Positions 1 through 12,227 of a DNA stretch of 64,000 nucleotides are shown here, piece by piece. The notes beneath the pieces were generated by a model that saw only the letters and a list, made by a program, of their open reading frames with translations, was not told where the DNA came from and made no database searches. Within the stretch, counting starts at the first letter, position 1. The number at the start of each line of letters is the position of its first letter. Location: positions 806,001 through 870,000 of the forward strand of contig JAOVFP010000016.1 in the NCBI GenBank assembly GCA_025738555.1. Direction: 5' to 3'. The stretch is from Cyathus striatus. Taxonomy: Eukaryota > Basidiomycota > Agaricomycetes > Agaricales > Nidulariaceae. A program made the position numbers and the translations under genes.

Positions 1-863
1 GAAATTGATATGAACGGATGACGCTGCCGCATCGGCTGATTACCCGATTAGGAAGGTAACCGATGGGACGCTCAAACGAGCGCGCGTTGCAGAAAGGGAG
101 CGCGCTGGGTTATGCGCACGATTGGCTGACCGCCGCCTGGGCGCTGACGACGCGCTATCTTACACATAGGCCGGGGAAACACCGGAGATCAATTATAAAT
201 TTATTACTACGCAATTTGTAAGTAAGTAGATAAGAAAAGGTATATAGATGAGCGAGGAGGGAATGAAACGGCAGGAACTGCCAGGCATTCTTCCCTCCCA
301 TAGACAGGGTGTGTAAAGACGAGAATCAGATATAGTTACGAGACGTTTTGATACCGAGAAATACGTACCGCGATACCGAATTAAATCTGAACTTGACTTT
401 GAATACTTTGACGCGAGAACGAAAATAGCCTAAGTTTAACTTGTCTATTTTTAACTTGATCTAAATTTGGACTTGAACACAATTGCGCCCCTCGAACTTA
501 CTGACTTCGCACCTCGGGATTTAAAGTTGATTATTATATTTGGGATTTACATTCTAAGTATTTAATAAACTAACTACTCTCGTCGCGTGACTCAACATGA
601 AGCAAATGTGAAGAACTATAAAATTTTAAGCATCATTATTTATGTTATACTGTCAGGTGTAAATATTTTTTTGTATTCAAGAGAGATAAAAAGTTGAACT
701 ACCTGCACCTGTATAGCCTACATCAAAATGTAGGTCATCTATAAAGTAATACATAGATTTTTGTCTAATGTATGTAAATCTACATGTCTTGCGCACTACA
801 ATCTATAGTCTACTTCTCTCTATCTAGCACTAGGGCGTGCTATGTAGTTCAATATAGCCTATG
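1..863. other. Unassigned sequence at the window edge
   Basis: I see no supported gene. The first ~180 bases are GC- and CpG-rich and the rest is AT-rich, so a repeat or element boundary may lie near 180-330. No LTR ends, tRNA or recognisable protein motif were found. Confidence 0.3.
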
Positions 864-993
864 GAGATCTTCGTGGCTTGGCGGATGATCAATATAGTTT
901 ACCGAGCTTGGCACTCGGCTCAGTACCAGGATCAGTGATTCCTGATGAAGCTCGGTAAACTATATTGATCATCTGCCAAGCCACGAAGATCTC
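864..993. repeat. 130-bp hairpin repeat replacing the end of a 7TM gene
   Basis: Two 46-base arms (864-909 and 948-993) are inverted copies with one mismatch, around a 38-base loop. The hairpin starts exactly where intron 2 of the neighbouring 7TM gene ends: the acceptor TTTGACAG is intact, and then hairpin sequence replaces exon 3. It may be a small foldback element or the scar of a rearrangement. No target duplication is obvious. Confidence 0.75.
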
Positions 994-1033
994 TGTCAAA
1001 TATTGATAGTACTGGTCTTATATCTAAGCTCAC

Positions 1034-1532
1034 CGATAGATGCAATTTGAAATGGTACGGAAATCAGAAGAACTCCCCACTTCACTTGCTTTAAGTCCTG
1101 ATATATACGCAAACATCGCCACGTCTTACGAACACAGTAACCTATATGTTAAACAACATTTCTGCTCGGCACGGGAAATCACCGTACCAATAGCGCACTG
1201 CCCAACCACGCAGTTAACATAAAGCAAATATTTCCATCCAAACCTTCCGGAACTTTGTAAATGACCATGGTCGTGAAGTTGAGGAACGAGACAACAGTTC
1301 TACAGTCGGAAACAATTCCAACTGTACTTATATAGAATGTTATAATGGTATATAGCGAGAGTATCTTTTGCTGCTTGCTAAGCTTCCTTTTTGCAATAAT
1401 GTAGTTCCAGACCATGCTAAAATTAATTATGGTAACTGATGTAATGGAACCATATAAGATACAAGCTCCTAGAGTACCGTATATCCACGGAGTGATCCAG
1501 AACGTGCCAGGATCGTTATACACCTGGGACAT
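1034..1532 (-). pseudogene. 7TM membrane protein gene, 5' fragment (exons 1-2 only)
   Basis: Exon 1 is 1188-1532 (115 codons, start MSQVYNDPGT) and exon 2 is 1034-1124 (91 nt), with an intron at 1125-1187. Exon 2 length and splice phase match the two complete paralogues at 24.8 and 28.6 kb. The fragment encodes the N-terminus and about the first four membrane segments (YGTLGACILYGS, ILSLYTIITF, and the GNICFMLTAW region running into TWR after splicing). Exons 3 and 4, which carry segments 5-7, are missing and are replaced by the hairpin at 864-993. The family is a fungal multipass protein with 7TM topology; ligand and function are unknown. It is divergent from the glycoprotein gene at 2209. 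Exon bodies have no stops, so the loss looks like one rearrangement and not gradual decay. Confidence 0.8.
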
Positions 1533-2208
1533 ATTGATCTAGGTAGCGAATTGCAGTGGAAAATATGAATGTGATATATGAGCATGGATAGTAGGAATGG
1601 GATATGGTGCGCAGAATACATATCGGCGCTCTTGTTATATCCCATCTGCATCATGGTCAAGTGATGATTACAAACCGGTGTATAGTGTTGAGCTGTTAAT
1701 CTAGAATAAACTTTGGAAACGAGCGTTTTAACCGGTGATTCCTCATACTTCTATCCAAATAAATGATTCACTTTCCCTTAAATGATCGTCTATTAAGTTA
1801 TGTAATCCGGTACTTGCTAGCCACTATAAGTCTATAAACCATACATGTCCTTTTGTACCATACCTATCATGATGATTATCGCTCTGTGCTGTGCTATTTG
1901 TATACTCTGATCCATATACTTCAGCCACCACCGCAATACTCCACATCCGGAGCACGGTATATCTGGAATTCCGAGACTTGTGTACGTTCACCTCCGTTGT
2001 GCTGTGTATTATTACAAAATATGTGTACAGATCTGTTCTTCAAGCTTCTGAGTTGATTGATACTCGCTCCAGTGGCGTGTCACACATCAACTATATTATG
2101 AGACTTATTTCAAGCAAAGTTGTTGGGAACTGAATTGTTATCCTTTAACTACGAGCTGCAAGATTTGTGTAGAGCTTTAGTTTGCTTTATCCCTTACTAT
2201 TTGCAAAT

Positions 2209-3565
2209 ATGCTAAAGACAGCTCGGTTTTTCTACTCCGCGGTTGGGGTATTTCGGGCATTTCTTCTCCTCGCAGGACCTGTCTTCTCACAGTCCAGCAA
2301 TACATTCCAGTGGAATTTTTCGAACGATGTCAGTGGTGTTTTTTACAGTTGCTTGCTGGGCTTACAAGAGTTTCCCATAGACGGTTTCAAGTTCTTTGGA
2401 GACTTGTGTTTCTCTACCCATAATTGTTCACCCATTTTATGTGAAGAATACTCCACCAGGCTCTAGCGGGGTACCTCCGTACTATATGCTTGCGTTTGAG
2501 GTAGGAGGGACCCCTACGACGACATTGATCGGAATAGACAATCAAACATTGAGCTGGAAACCTACTCACGCGCCTGGTAAGTTCCTTACTTATCAAGAGT
2601 TAGATTAAACATATCGAAGGAAATTTAGGGACGACGTTGTTGCTGAATGTCGTTGATTCTATGGGTAGTAATGGTGGGATATCTCCGATCCTGTACAAGA
2701 TGATTGGTATGTTCTCATTTATTATCTGCCGAACGTTATTTCACATTGTCGTAGCTGGCCAAAACACGCAATGTGTAGTCAACGACATCTCGAGTGATTT
2801 CACGGTTTCGTCCGATAACTCTAACGACCTACTGACATGTCAGCCATGGGTCTTACACTATGAGGGTGGAGTTCCACCGTACAATCTTACTTTAGCCCCT
2901 GTCGGATCCCCGATTGCCACCAATGTCTCCATACCCTTAGAAAACAACACATTCACATACGTAAATCGTGGGATAGAGACGCAATTAATAGGTTTGTTGT
3001 TGGTCACAGCATTTAGTATTTGCGAAATGACAATTTTTCTATGAACAGCCGGTGTGAGCGACTTGTAAACATTCCCTTATGTATTTCCTCATGCAAGATT
3101 TTAACCTATAATGTCCAGTACAGGACGTTGGGCAAAAGGGACACCATTGGTGAATTCGAAAGGTAATTTTCAGTGTTTAATTTTTGTCAAAAGACTCAAG
3201 GATTCGCAGCAACGCTGGGAGATGTCTCATGTCCAGGGCTAATCAGCTCCGGCGGTTCCGGTTCTACCGGCCTGGATCAACTGAACAGTAGTTCTAGAAC
3301 CAATACGAAGGCAATCATAGGAGAGGTTGTTGTTCCGCTTTTCGTTCTTTTTTTACTTGGAGCTTTTTTTGCATGGTGGATCCGTCACCGGCGCCAGAGC
3401 CAGGGCAAACTTTTCGATCTTGGCTCGATGTACATTCCTTCTTCCGATGGGTCACCGCGGCCTCCACCTCTAAACGAGCGGGAACAGAACTTGGAGCCTA
3501 ATCGGCACCTTGTCTCCAGTTCTCCTGAACATGGGAATTTACCAGACAAACTTAGTAGCCAGTGA
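2209..3565 (+). CDS. Type I membrane glycoprotein, seven exons, 348 aa
   Basis: Exons: 2209-2328, 2381-2576, 2629-2706, 2755-2991, 3049-3064, 3119-3162, 3210-3565. All six introns are 47-57 nt with GT..AG ends and the spliced length (1,047 nt) is in frame. The start was chosen at MLKTARFFYS because the paralogue at 26,599 starts at the same place; an in-frame ATG lies at 2182. The product has a signal peptide (about residues 1-28), a luminal or extracellular part with two short Cys-containing repeats of the pattern ..CVSLP..PPYYML.. and ..CQPWVLHYEGGVPPYNL.., a Ser/Gly-rich linker, one membrane segment (about 265-288, ending WWIRHRR) and a ~60-residue cytoplasmic tail. This architecture is common in Agaricomycetes and has no established biochemical role; surface sensing or adhesion is inference. 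Exon 5 is only 16 nt, which automatic callers may miss. Confidence 0.85.
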
Positions 3566-4065
3566 AAGTCGACGAGGCTGGGACACTTGATAAAAATAAG
3601 GGGGGGTATCAGATTGCTATGTAGGTCAGTAGTTCCATAGTGACCAAACCACTTCAAGGAAAATACCAGTGTACCTATGTATAGTATAACGACTACACTT
3701 AGTCCATGAGAACAAAATTGTAACCTATCCAAGCTGGACTGCTTATGGATAAAAAGGCAGTGCCAATCTGAGAAAGTGATAATGATATACTATTATCGTG
3801 ATGGCTATCCGAAGGGTACAAACATCAAAGGCAAAGATAACAGGCAATGCTGTGATATGCTACATCATTTACTATACGTACAGCATATGTCAATCCACGT
3901 CCATATAGTAAAACGAACACTGTGCATTCCAATGTGTATATAATTTTCTGTATAAGCGATCTAGTACACGTTCCTCTCTGTGTTGCTTTTGGTACGTGTA
4001 GCGGAGCAGAGCGGAGGCGGGAGGGAAGGGAGGAGAGGACAGGAGAGGAGAGAAGTGAAGACGTA
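3566..4065. other. Intergenic tail of the duplicated block
   Basis: No gene is seen. Parts (about 3,780-3,985) resemble the sequence between the right-hand glycoprotein and 7TM genes (about 28,240-28,600), so the segmental duplication runs to about 3,985 and then stops. The purine-rich run near 4,010-4,060 (gaggcgggagggaaggg) is low complexity. Confidence 0.5.
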
Positions 4066-4238
4066 TGGAAAGCCGGAGCACCACGCTCTAAACCATCAAA
4101 TAAAATCAAGTTCCGCACTTCGGCAGATGAGTCGCCGATTTTAGATCTAGATTTTACATGATCGGCAATTGAGCTGCCGAAGTTCGGAATTTGATTTGAA
4201 TTGATGGCTTTGAGAATCGAGCGATTCAAACAGTGCAG
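4066..4238. repeat. Inverted-repeat relic related to the 11.8-kb TIR family
   Basis: It begins with the terminal sequence TATGGAAAGCCGG that also starts the elements at 11,806 and 29,921, then carries its own inverted arms (about 4,106-4,127 and 4,172-4,196, core AACTTCGGCAG). It reads as a short or deleted member of that family. The hAT-like element inserted at its right edge. Confidence 0.5.
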
Positions 4239-4246
4239 ATAATGGG

Positions 4247-5220
4247 AGGACCCCTGATAATCCTAAGGGAGGTTAGATCCTACAGAGGGGGTTTTTGTCC
4301 GGGTCGATTTTTAAAAAAATTTCGCGAAAATGTCCGGGATGGATCTAACTTCCGCCTAAATCCCAAATTTTGTCCGGGTTGTGCGTTCTAACCTCAAAAA
4401 ATTCGGTTTTAGCTCTCCCCCCCCCAAATACAGCAGAAATGGCTCTCGGACATTCGAGATTAGTGAACAAAGTGAATGAAGTACATAAATCTTTAATTTT
4501 AAACAGTAAATCTAAATCACATCTTCTGAATTGTCATTTTTTCCACCCCTAGCATTGAAAACCATCATTGCAGCAGCTAGACATGGCGTTTGAGATTTAA
4601 GAGTATGGAATTTGTCAATATACTCTTGAGATTTGGTTGATCACCAGGCCAGTGTTTGACTGAAGGGTGATGACAGAGGAGGGTATAACTATGAGGAACC
4701 GGATATAAGGAATAAGTTGGAAGTAACAATTGCCGAGCATCAACCCGAGGTCGTCCAACTGAAGAGGTCGCAGTATTGTAATGCATACCTCACTTACTGA
4801 ATTGAGTACCCTTGAAGAAACACGACCCTTCTTGAATGCTAAGGAATTGGAAGGCAGCGGGTTGCTTGAGCTCGCTCTCCATCACGACGAGCGCAACGGA
4901 TACAATCGAAATTGATTTCATGTAATAAACTGTTGCCGGATAGTGTTACAAATCATAAAAAATGATAACGACCTATGAGGATTTGAACTTACAACTTCAC
5001 GGAGGAAGATGTACTATACACAATCAAGTCTACCACTGAGACATATGTCCGGGTAAGGATCTAACTACTAGGAAATTGATCATAATTGTCCGGGGAAATT
5101 ATCTAACTTTGGTGGTCTCTGAGCCCAAATTTGTCCGGGTTGCGTTCTAAGTTCGGGGCCTGCGGCCCCAATTTTTGTCCGGGTGAGGATCTAACCTCCC
5201 TTAGGATTATCAGGGGTCCT
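4247..5220. mobile_element. Non-autonomous hAT-like element, 974 bp
   Basis: A perfect 8-bp target duplication (ATAATGGG, 4239-4246 and 5221-5228) flanks 34-bp perfect terminal inverted repeats (4247-4280 and 5187-5220, starting AGGACCCCTGATAATCC). At least seven copies of TGTCCGGG, several followed by GGATCTAAC, lie within the outer ~150 bases of each end. They resemble subterminal transposase-binding motifs. No transposase frame is present. The 8-bp duplication fits hAT, although P, Merlin and KDZ elements also make 8 bp; hAT is the likeliest. Confidence 0.85.
4970..5049 (-). other. Degenerate tRNA-like sequence inside the hAT-like element
   Basis: On the minus strand an A-box-like TCTCAGTGGTAGAC is followed by the canonical B-box GTTCAAATCC. 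The ends pair as an acceptor stem (GACATAT with ATAGGTC, one mismatch). A stem of the long-variable-arm type (CTTC..GAAG) is possible. The T stem pairs badly and no clear anticodon arm forms, so a working tRNA is unlikely. It could be a tRNA fossil or SINE head captured by the element. Confidence 0.3.
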
Positions 5221-6440
5221 ATAATGGGAGAGACAAGGTCTGATGAGGTAGGTGAAGCATATGCATCATGAGGATGAGTACTTATATGGAAAGCTGAGTC
5301 ACAAGACAGATGTAAGGTGAAAGGGAGAGATTTCGTGATGGTCGTGGTTGGCGATGACCAGCCCAATGTGTCCAACGTTTCGAACATCGATCAAAAGCGT
5401 GAGAATGTCCCTCTGTAGCTGACAACTCGGCGTCCAACCCGGACCCTAGAGCGCTTCCAAAGTTTATCCTACCCTTCCCTCGCCCTTCCCTCCCTCCACC
5501 ACCCCTTCTCTGACTACTTTGCATACCCACACCAATACCAACGACTATGCCACACAATACCGCCTCAAAACTGCCAGCGACGTAACCACGTCCTTCGTGG
5601 GCCTCGACGCCCTCCGCCGGACCAGCCACCACACGCTCCCAGATGGCGTACTCATCCAGCAAGGTCACAAAGTAACACAATAAAACACCAACACTTGCTA
5701 ACTCGAATGGTTCTCACAACACATCCGGGCCATGTTCTTATTGAGGATAGAAGAGTTGGCGGAGAGAAGGTTTGGAGTGGTGGCTTAGTGGGATGTCCGA
5801 TAAGGCTATGAATCGGCTATGGTTACACGTACGTTTTCTCTCTCCTTCCTTTCATCTCATTCTTACAAAGTGTCCTTGTTAAGTGTTTGAACACGGGTAT
5901 ATCAGGTCTGCTGGCGATTCACCCACCAAGCGGTATAAGCCACTCACGTTACGCGTTACGCACTACGACGGCATCGCCATCCAACTCGAAGTGCCTACTG
6001 TCAATCCTGTGGCTCGCTTGCAGATGTACTACGTGAAGAGACTGCTTGGTGGGTTAGAGGATACTCGAGACGTGTTGCTGATACAGATTGGTAGTGATTC
6101 CGCCTACGTCCCTTCTCGCTCCCCATTTAAGGTCACAGGCTATCATATACTTGCAGTTTTAAAACGTTGTACAAGTTTCAGCGCACGCTCGCAGCCAAGC
6201 ACCACATCGACGGTCCCTGTGACATGCTACAACTGGACTCTTCCGTCGTAATCACTTCACCTCTGCTAGCGGCCCCCTACAAACCACACCGAGCTTCACA
6301 AGAATCCGCCAGACCTTGCGACTAACTCGAGAGGACGCGCGTAAAACTTTCATTAGACCAACAGCGCAACTACCGCATTCATCAATCCATGCATACGTAG
6401 TACTACTCCATCTATTGATTTTGAAGTCTCGGTGAATCAG
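5221..6440 (+). pseudogene. DUF2264-like gene relic, array unit 1
   Basis: The segment starts with a recurring tag (GTGATGGTCGTGGTTGGCGA, about 5,335-5,400) that recurs near 15,430, 21,213, 22,795, 23,180 and 24,210. Its 3' part (about 6,290-6,380) matches the ATNLGG..SSGQ..C region of DUF2264 through the better copies at 16.4 and 34.6 kb. No frame is open across it and the middle (about 5,880-6,250) is too diverged to align by eye. DUF2264 proteins are predicted alpha/alpha-barrel proteins of unknown activity. Assignment rests on homology to the clearer copies. Confidence 0.45.
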
Positions 6441-6790
6441 GATACGAAATGAGACACCCATATCAAGGACAGAATGTCGATGAGCTCGTGGTTCCCTTGG
6501 AACGTGGTACAGGCCCGTGTCTTCTAACGAGGTACCGCTACCGCACAAGCGAGCCCACAGAATCCTACCTGACGGCCCTCTACGCGCGCTTGAGGGCGAA
6601 CAGAAGATCCAAGAAGCAGGCACTAACAACCTCACTCCTGAACCCGTTTATACAGCCTCTTCGGAAGAATGCACTGGGGAATGAGAGAGCAAATTCGAGC
6701 TGTGCTGAGTTTTCGTATATTATCTCTCTACCCTATTCACCTAGCCTGATTCCTCTTCCTCATGAATTGGATAAACTTGCGAACAGACGT

Positions 6791-7292
6791 GAACCAACTT
6801 GTTGAACATGCGCGGGGAAATGCGCAGGTGCTTGTCTGTGTGGTACGGGTGGAGGAGGAATGAATGCGGTTTTACGAAGATGGACAAAGTTTCAGTGAAG
6901 TATGGACATGCGCCCCATAATGATAGATTTCTCTTTGTTGTTCTACCGGCTCTATGAGAATGACATAACACTAATGCATAGATTAGTGTACGCTATCTCG
7001 TTGAATCATACGAGATCTTATTGATCTCTTCCAGAACCAACCTTGTCGAACGTGTGCGGGGAGATCTGTAGGTGCTTGTCTGGCGTTCAAAATTCCTTTG
7101 TCGTAGGGGTGGAGGATGAGTGAATGCGGTTTTGCGAGATGGACAAAGTTTCAGTGAAGTATGGACATGCCCATAATGATAGATTTCTCTTTGTTATTCT
7201 GCCGGCTCTATGAGAATGACATAACACTAATGCATGGATTAGTGTACACTACCTCGTTGAATCGTACGAGATCTTACTGAGCTCTTTCATTG
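6791..7292. repeat. Tandem duplication of ~245 bp
   Basis: Two head-to-tail copies (about 6,791-7,033 and 7,034-7,292) share long blocks such as GGACAAAGTTTCAGTGAAGT and the stretch ending in ACGAGATCTTA. Differences are scattered substitutions plus short indels. It lies just beyond the 3' end of the NACHT pseudogene. No coding function is visible. Confidence 0.75.
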
Positions 7293-7540
7293 CTTCACGT
7301 GGAATTGCGCAACGAATTTATGAGTGTTTAGTACGAATTCTTACCCTTCACTGTGAATATTCCATAAATAAGATTCGATTAAAAATGTATTTACGACATA
7401 TATCAACTATGTACGTACATACAGATACAATACGAATTCATTATAACACGATATTATTTGCATTTGGCCCATCTAGCAGGACTAAGTCTCTTCATATATA
7501 CAATTAGGCAAGAAGCCGAGAGAATCCCCACTAGACTAAC

Positions 7541-10204
7541 TCATCTTCTTCGTGTCATTTCACTCGCCTTTTTAGATGCACTTCTGGTCGAACGACGACG
7601 TGTTCCATCATCTACATTATCTGATCGACTTCTCTTTCTCCCTGTTTGATCCAATTTTGTAGCTTCTACTTTCCGTTTCTGTTGTTTGCGTATAACAACT
7701 GCTTTGCTTGGCTCCTCATGATCTGTACATTCCATGCCTCTTGTCTGATCCTCGCAGTCAGACTCTGCCTTCCTCTGTATTGATCTCACTGTTTCACTAC
7801 TCCCTGGCTCGAATGTGATCATCTGTTTTTGCATAGTCTTCGATTTTCCTGCACCGCTCTCATGTACAACATTCCGAGTGATTTCCTGCTTAATTCTCCC
7901 ACAAGTTTCTATTGCTACTTCCACAGTATTTTCATTCTTCTCTGCTGGGGAATTTGTATATTATACCAAATTATTATTTGAGCTAAGTGGGAGGTGGTTT
8001 TTACTTACCGAGGTTTATATAATTTCTTGGCCCATCCAAATTTTTTATTTCAAGCAAGTTGCACTCCTAACAGGTATATAAGTTTCAACTTTAACATATA
8101 AATTTACACATACCTTCACATATGTATGAATAGTATTTCGTAATTCATCTGCTCTTTCTAACCACCGCTCTTCTGATAGATCATATGGTTTATAATGTGA
8201 TTCAACTGCATCATTAGATATCACGTGGGGTACTACTTCTTTCCGAATAAATTCTCCAAATTCTCTGGATGGATTAATTATTCTCAATAAATTTGTCAAG
8301 ACAGACAGCCTCTGTAATTTGTCGAAATTAGAGCGGGACCTCCTTGAGCCACTAATTAGGTTCAATTACAATAGTAATAGTAATAGCTTACATTGCTCTA
8401 TCTGAAGCCCATATTGAGCAAAATATGCAACGAACAATGTATTGCAGCATCTCATTTGCATCACATGATAAAACCTATGATAAAAGTTAGAATAACAGGG
8501 TAGGACACATATAATAACCTACAGGTGGTTTATCTCGAAGTAAATGGATAAAAAAATAAAACTATGACTCTAAACCATCATCTTCTCTAAACAGATATCA
8601 GTGATACTATGTCGAAGCTTATATAATAGTGATCCATTGAATTCACTACATGCAAGGCGTTCAAATGTAGACGTCCTTGCAGGCTAGTTTCTCTAAGTCG
8701 TGGAACACGTTGAAGTAAAGAAATACAGTAATGTCCAAGATCTGCATGTGCTCTTTCATCTTCAATGAAAAATTCTTTCGATCTGGATGAGTCCTTCAGA
8801 AAGTCACTTTGGAACGACCATTATGGAGTGTAGATCTGCAAGTAACAACCTAAGTGCATCTATGCTCTTGTTTAAAAGAATTGAAAGACTTATAATAGAC
8901 TGATAATAGAGAAGACTCGGTGCAGATTCGTCGAGTAACACCTGAAATATAGGACAAATCACATCATATTCCTGTATTTGATCTGTGGATGCAATAAGAA
9001 TATGTCTGTATAGTTCATCTAGTTCGGTGTATGGAGATTTTATCAGGTTTCCTGCAGATTTCAAGTTAAATATAGTTAGGAGACCTTCTCTTGGATTTTG
9101 TCGGTCATTACCAATGTACTTCATGACAGTTGGGGCATAGATGAACTGACCAGATGATCGTCTAATCACTGTACATATATCTTCCTGAGAAGGCTAGTCA
9201 GTACCACCTTGAAGAGCATTCCTCAGGATATGTTTGTCCTTAATTGCAGAGAATTCACTTAGAAGATATGTCTCTATGTCTTTATCAGGGTCATAATAAT
9301 CATCCAGGACCAATCCAGTCCATGTCAAGTTGTCTATTGAATTAAATGTATTCCTTATTTCTAATTCAGGCCTACTTGCAATCAGAAATTGGAAGTAAGT
9401 TGATTGGTTTTTTTGTAGTCCCGATATCATATTAATTATTCTTGACTGTACTTGGGGATCCTTGCATTCATCCAGACCATCTATAATAACGATATGTGGC
9501 ATAATGCATAGTGTGCTTCCGCTAGGTTCGGTTATAGATTGATCATCAAGGCATTTAACACTCATATTCTTAGTGACATGTTGTAAAGGTTCAATAACAA
9601 GTTCTTTCATTTGAATTTCCATGGAGTAGGTTAGCACTGATGGATCTCGCTTGATCTGAGCCACAACAAACTCCTTTGTGGTTGGTATAGCTATCACCAT
9701 CTGATAAGCAATTGTTGGGATAAGCTTATGTCCATCATCTCGTCCAGCAGTTCGAGAGAAAATGAAGCTTGAAACAAGTTTATTCTCATTATCACATCTC
9801 TCTGCAACCGTTTGAACAATAGCTGATTTTCCAGCACCAGCAGGTCCACGTAACCACATAATTCTTTCCTTGAGATCTTTTGAATCAACCCAACTCATGA
9901 TATCGTTGATGACAGCAGTCCTAGTTTTGGGATGGCACTTGGGAGCATCACCGCGTTCAGCAGATTTATGGCCTGCCGCGAGACAAGCGGCGTTTGCAAG
10001 TTCTGTTGTAATTATATAAATTTTGAAACACCCCCGAATACTTAATATTACTTACTGTCGATATACACATCTGATACGGATATTCTCTAATTTTCAACAA
10101 AGTACGACACAATAGTAAATACTCTTAAGTTACGCACCTGCAGCTTGGCCATCAGTCGCATATAAGTTCGTGATAGAAAAGTTATGTGCGTTGTCAAATG
10201 GCAT
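7541..10204 (-). pseudogene. NACHT (NLR-like) gene copy 1, disabled
   Basis: Inferred exons: 10138-10204, about 8392-10002, 8114-8351, 8009-8066 and 7541-7944, with introns in the same places as copy 2. The core carries GPAGAGKS (Walker A) and IVIIDGLDE (Walker B), then fails twice. A TAG at 9194-9196 stands where copy 2 has Trp (TGG). Near 8,803, about 40 bases present in copy 2 are missing, shifting the frame; homology resumes beyond it. The last exon encodes a Lys/Arg/Ser-rich tail of ~134 codons (7541-7944) that is still open and whose frame is lost in copy 2. NACHT proteins are STAND NTPases used by fungi as intracellular sensors in self/non-self and stress responses. A truncated 250-residue NTPase could still be made from the 5' part. 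Confidence 0.85.
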
Positions 10205-11799
10205 GATAAGTGCTTGAATACGCAGAGAAATAGTAAATTGGATGAGAGGAAAGGATGAGGCAGGCATAAGTGTTATATATTGAGGGACACATTGCTTCCA
10301 TGCGTTAATGCTAAAGTTAGCACAGAGCACCGCTCAGTGCATATACTTAGTTCAACTGCCCTAACCCTTAATATTCGATGTGAACGATATGTTGTGTATC
10401 ACAGGTGTGCGGGTGTTTTCCTTACTTGGATATGACCGATATCGGTTCGTTCATGTAGTAATTTGTTCCAGTTCACGTACACAAACTTCAACACGAGCTT
10501 GAGTCAATTGAGGTTGCAACGTTGACAGCGACAGCGATAGCGACCGATAGTGATGTGTTGTTTAGGTCCTCAAGGAAAATTAATATTGAACGATCACATT
10601 TTGATTAGATACAATATGTCGAGACGATCTTCAGATATCTACTGATGATGCATTCACGTGTAGTACAACGCTTTATTAATGATAGATTGACTATTACAGT
10701 TATTGTGATGAGGAGGGTGCGAGGCCACATGGCCATGGCCCAAGTACAGATATCGGCAAGCTACCCTATTCTAGGAAAGGAATCCAGCAGGACCTGAAGA
10801 AGGGATAATGATACAGTCTTCGAAGATTCACTTCTAACGGAAGAATTCGAGTCGACCAGAAGTTCGACTATGCGTGAGGCCTATATCACCTAGGTAAATG
10901 CTGAGACACAGTCGACGGCAGCACCAACAGCATCAGGTTAAGGTGTGAGTTATACTGGTGGGTTTTATGAGAGAGCGACACAGAAGACAGAAGACAGAAG
11001 ACAGTGTGGGTTGAATAAAGCTGAAAGAAATAGGAACGAAGCACGGGGCATTCTCGAAGCGCAGATTAGAGCGCCTATACGTATGCCAGAATCCGCGTCA
11101 ATACGAGATCTGCCTTCGATGTACAGTGCTTAACCGTAAATCGATAAGCGCAGACGATAATGAGGGATAGTTTTATCTTGAAATGTCGTAAGATAACCTG
11201 ATAAACCTTCAGATATGGCAATAACGTGGACGGGGGGAGTGAAGAAAACGAAATGTGGAACTTAGTTTGAAATATGCGAGTAACACCATTTCCCTCCTAC
11301 GATAAAGTACCTCTACCCTATCCTATTGCCCTTCCTACACCCTTCGCCTATCGAGAAGCATATCCTCCTCCTATTCACCATCGTTGTCAGATACGTTGCC
11401 AGGTGTGCATGTGAACAGTACCCTACGCCTACACCGATTCGAAGCTCCGATGAACTCGTGGTCTAGACGTGGAGTTAAACGCACGTACTGACGGCAACTG
11501 ACGCGGTGACTGGGTCAAATCCGAAGAGTCGAGCTGGCTGAGGAAGGAAGAACGCAGCAGGACGGCAGAGGTTCGCGTCGCGCTGTGACCGAGGTGCACA
11601 GATGTCTGTCGAAGTCAGAACAACATCAAGTGTCTGAGAACAGGTATGGATATTCACAAGCTAACCGGCGACGTATCACATATTCATCGCCTCGACAAGC
11701 CTGTCCAGACTCCTGCTGGGGTTGGCTGGGGCATTGAACGAATCAAGCTTTAAGAGATGGTCACGGTTTCGATACAGTAGGCTTGGCCTGAAACAAGGA
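10205..11799. other. Conserved spacer upstream of NACHT copy 1
   Basis: The part at about 11,150-11,475 is homologous to about 20,470-20,790 upstream of copy 2. In one minus-strand frame both copies keep a similar peptide with the pattern HVI..SEG.S.Y.TTF.DK, hinting at an old coding exon, but I recognise no family. The rest holds promoter-region sequence of the NACHT gene and unassigned AT-rich DNA. Confidence 0.4.
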
Positions 11800-12227
11800 G
11801 AGGAGTATGGAAAGCCGGACAACCACGCTCAACCACGTCAAAATCTTTGAGCTCCGACCTTCGGCGCTTCGGCAGCTCGCTTAGATATTCGCTTAGGGTG
11901 CTTGCTGTTCGGACTAGGTTTTCGGTTAACAGCTTAATCGGAATGTACATATATCTAAGTACTAATGTAAAACATTAGAATGGACTGCCACAGCACATAG
12001 GTCTTTTGTCATTATGATATGTTATTAATTCAAAAATTACTCGGGATAAAAGAAGAATTAAGTCTCTGATTCAATCACAATAAGTGTAAGCAAAAATACA
12101 ATTCCTTAGTTTCAAATCTATGTATTCATTTGTCCCTGCATCATTTTTAACAGCGCTCTGAATTGACACTAATCTGTTATTCACACTTGAGATTGCAAGC
12201 TACAATACTGGGTTACATATTTACAGG

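Noticed and set aside
5282..5680. 132-codon minus frame
   Set aside because: It overlaps the recurrent tag, which is read in many frames in the other copies without conservation of this one.
11750..11950. 66-codon frame at the TIR element end, identical to one at 15,209
   Set aside because: It is the inverted terminal repeat read twice, not a conserved gene.
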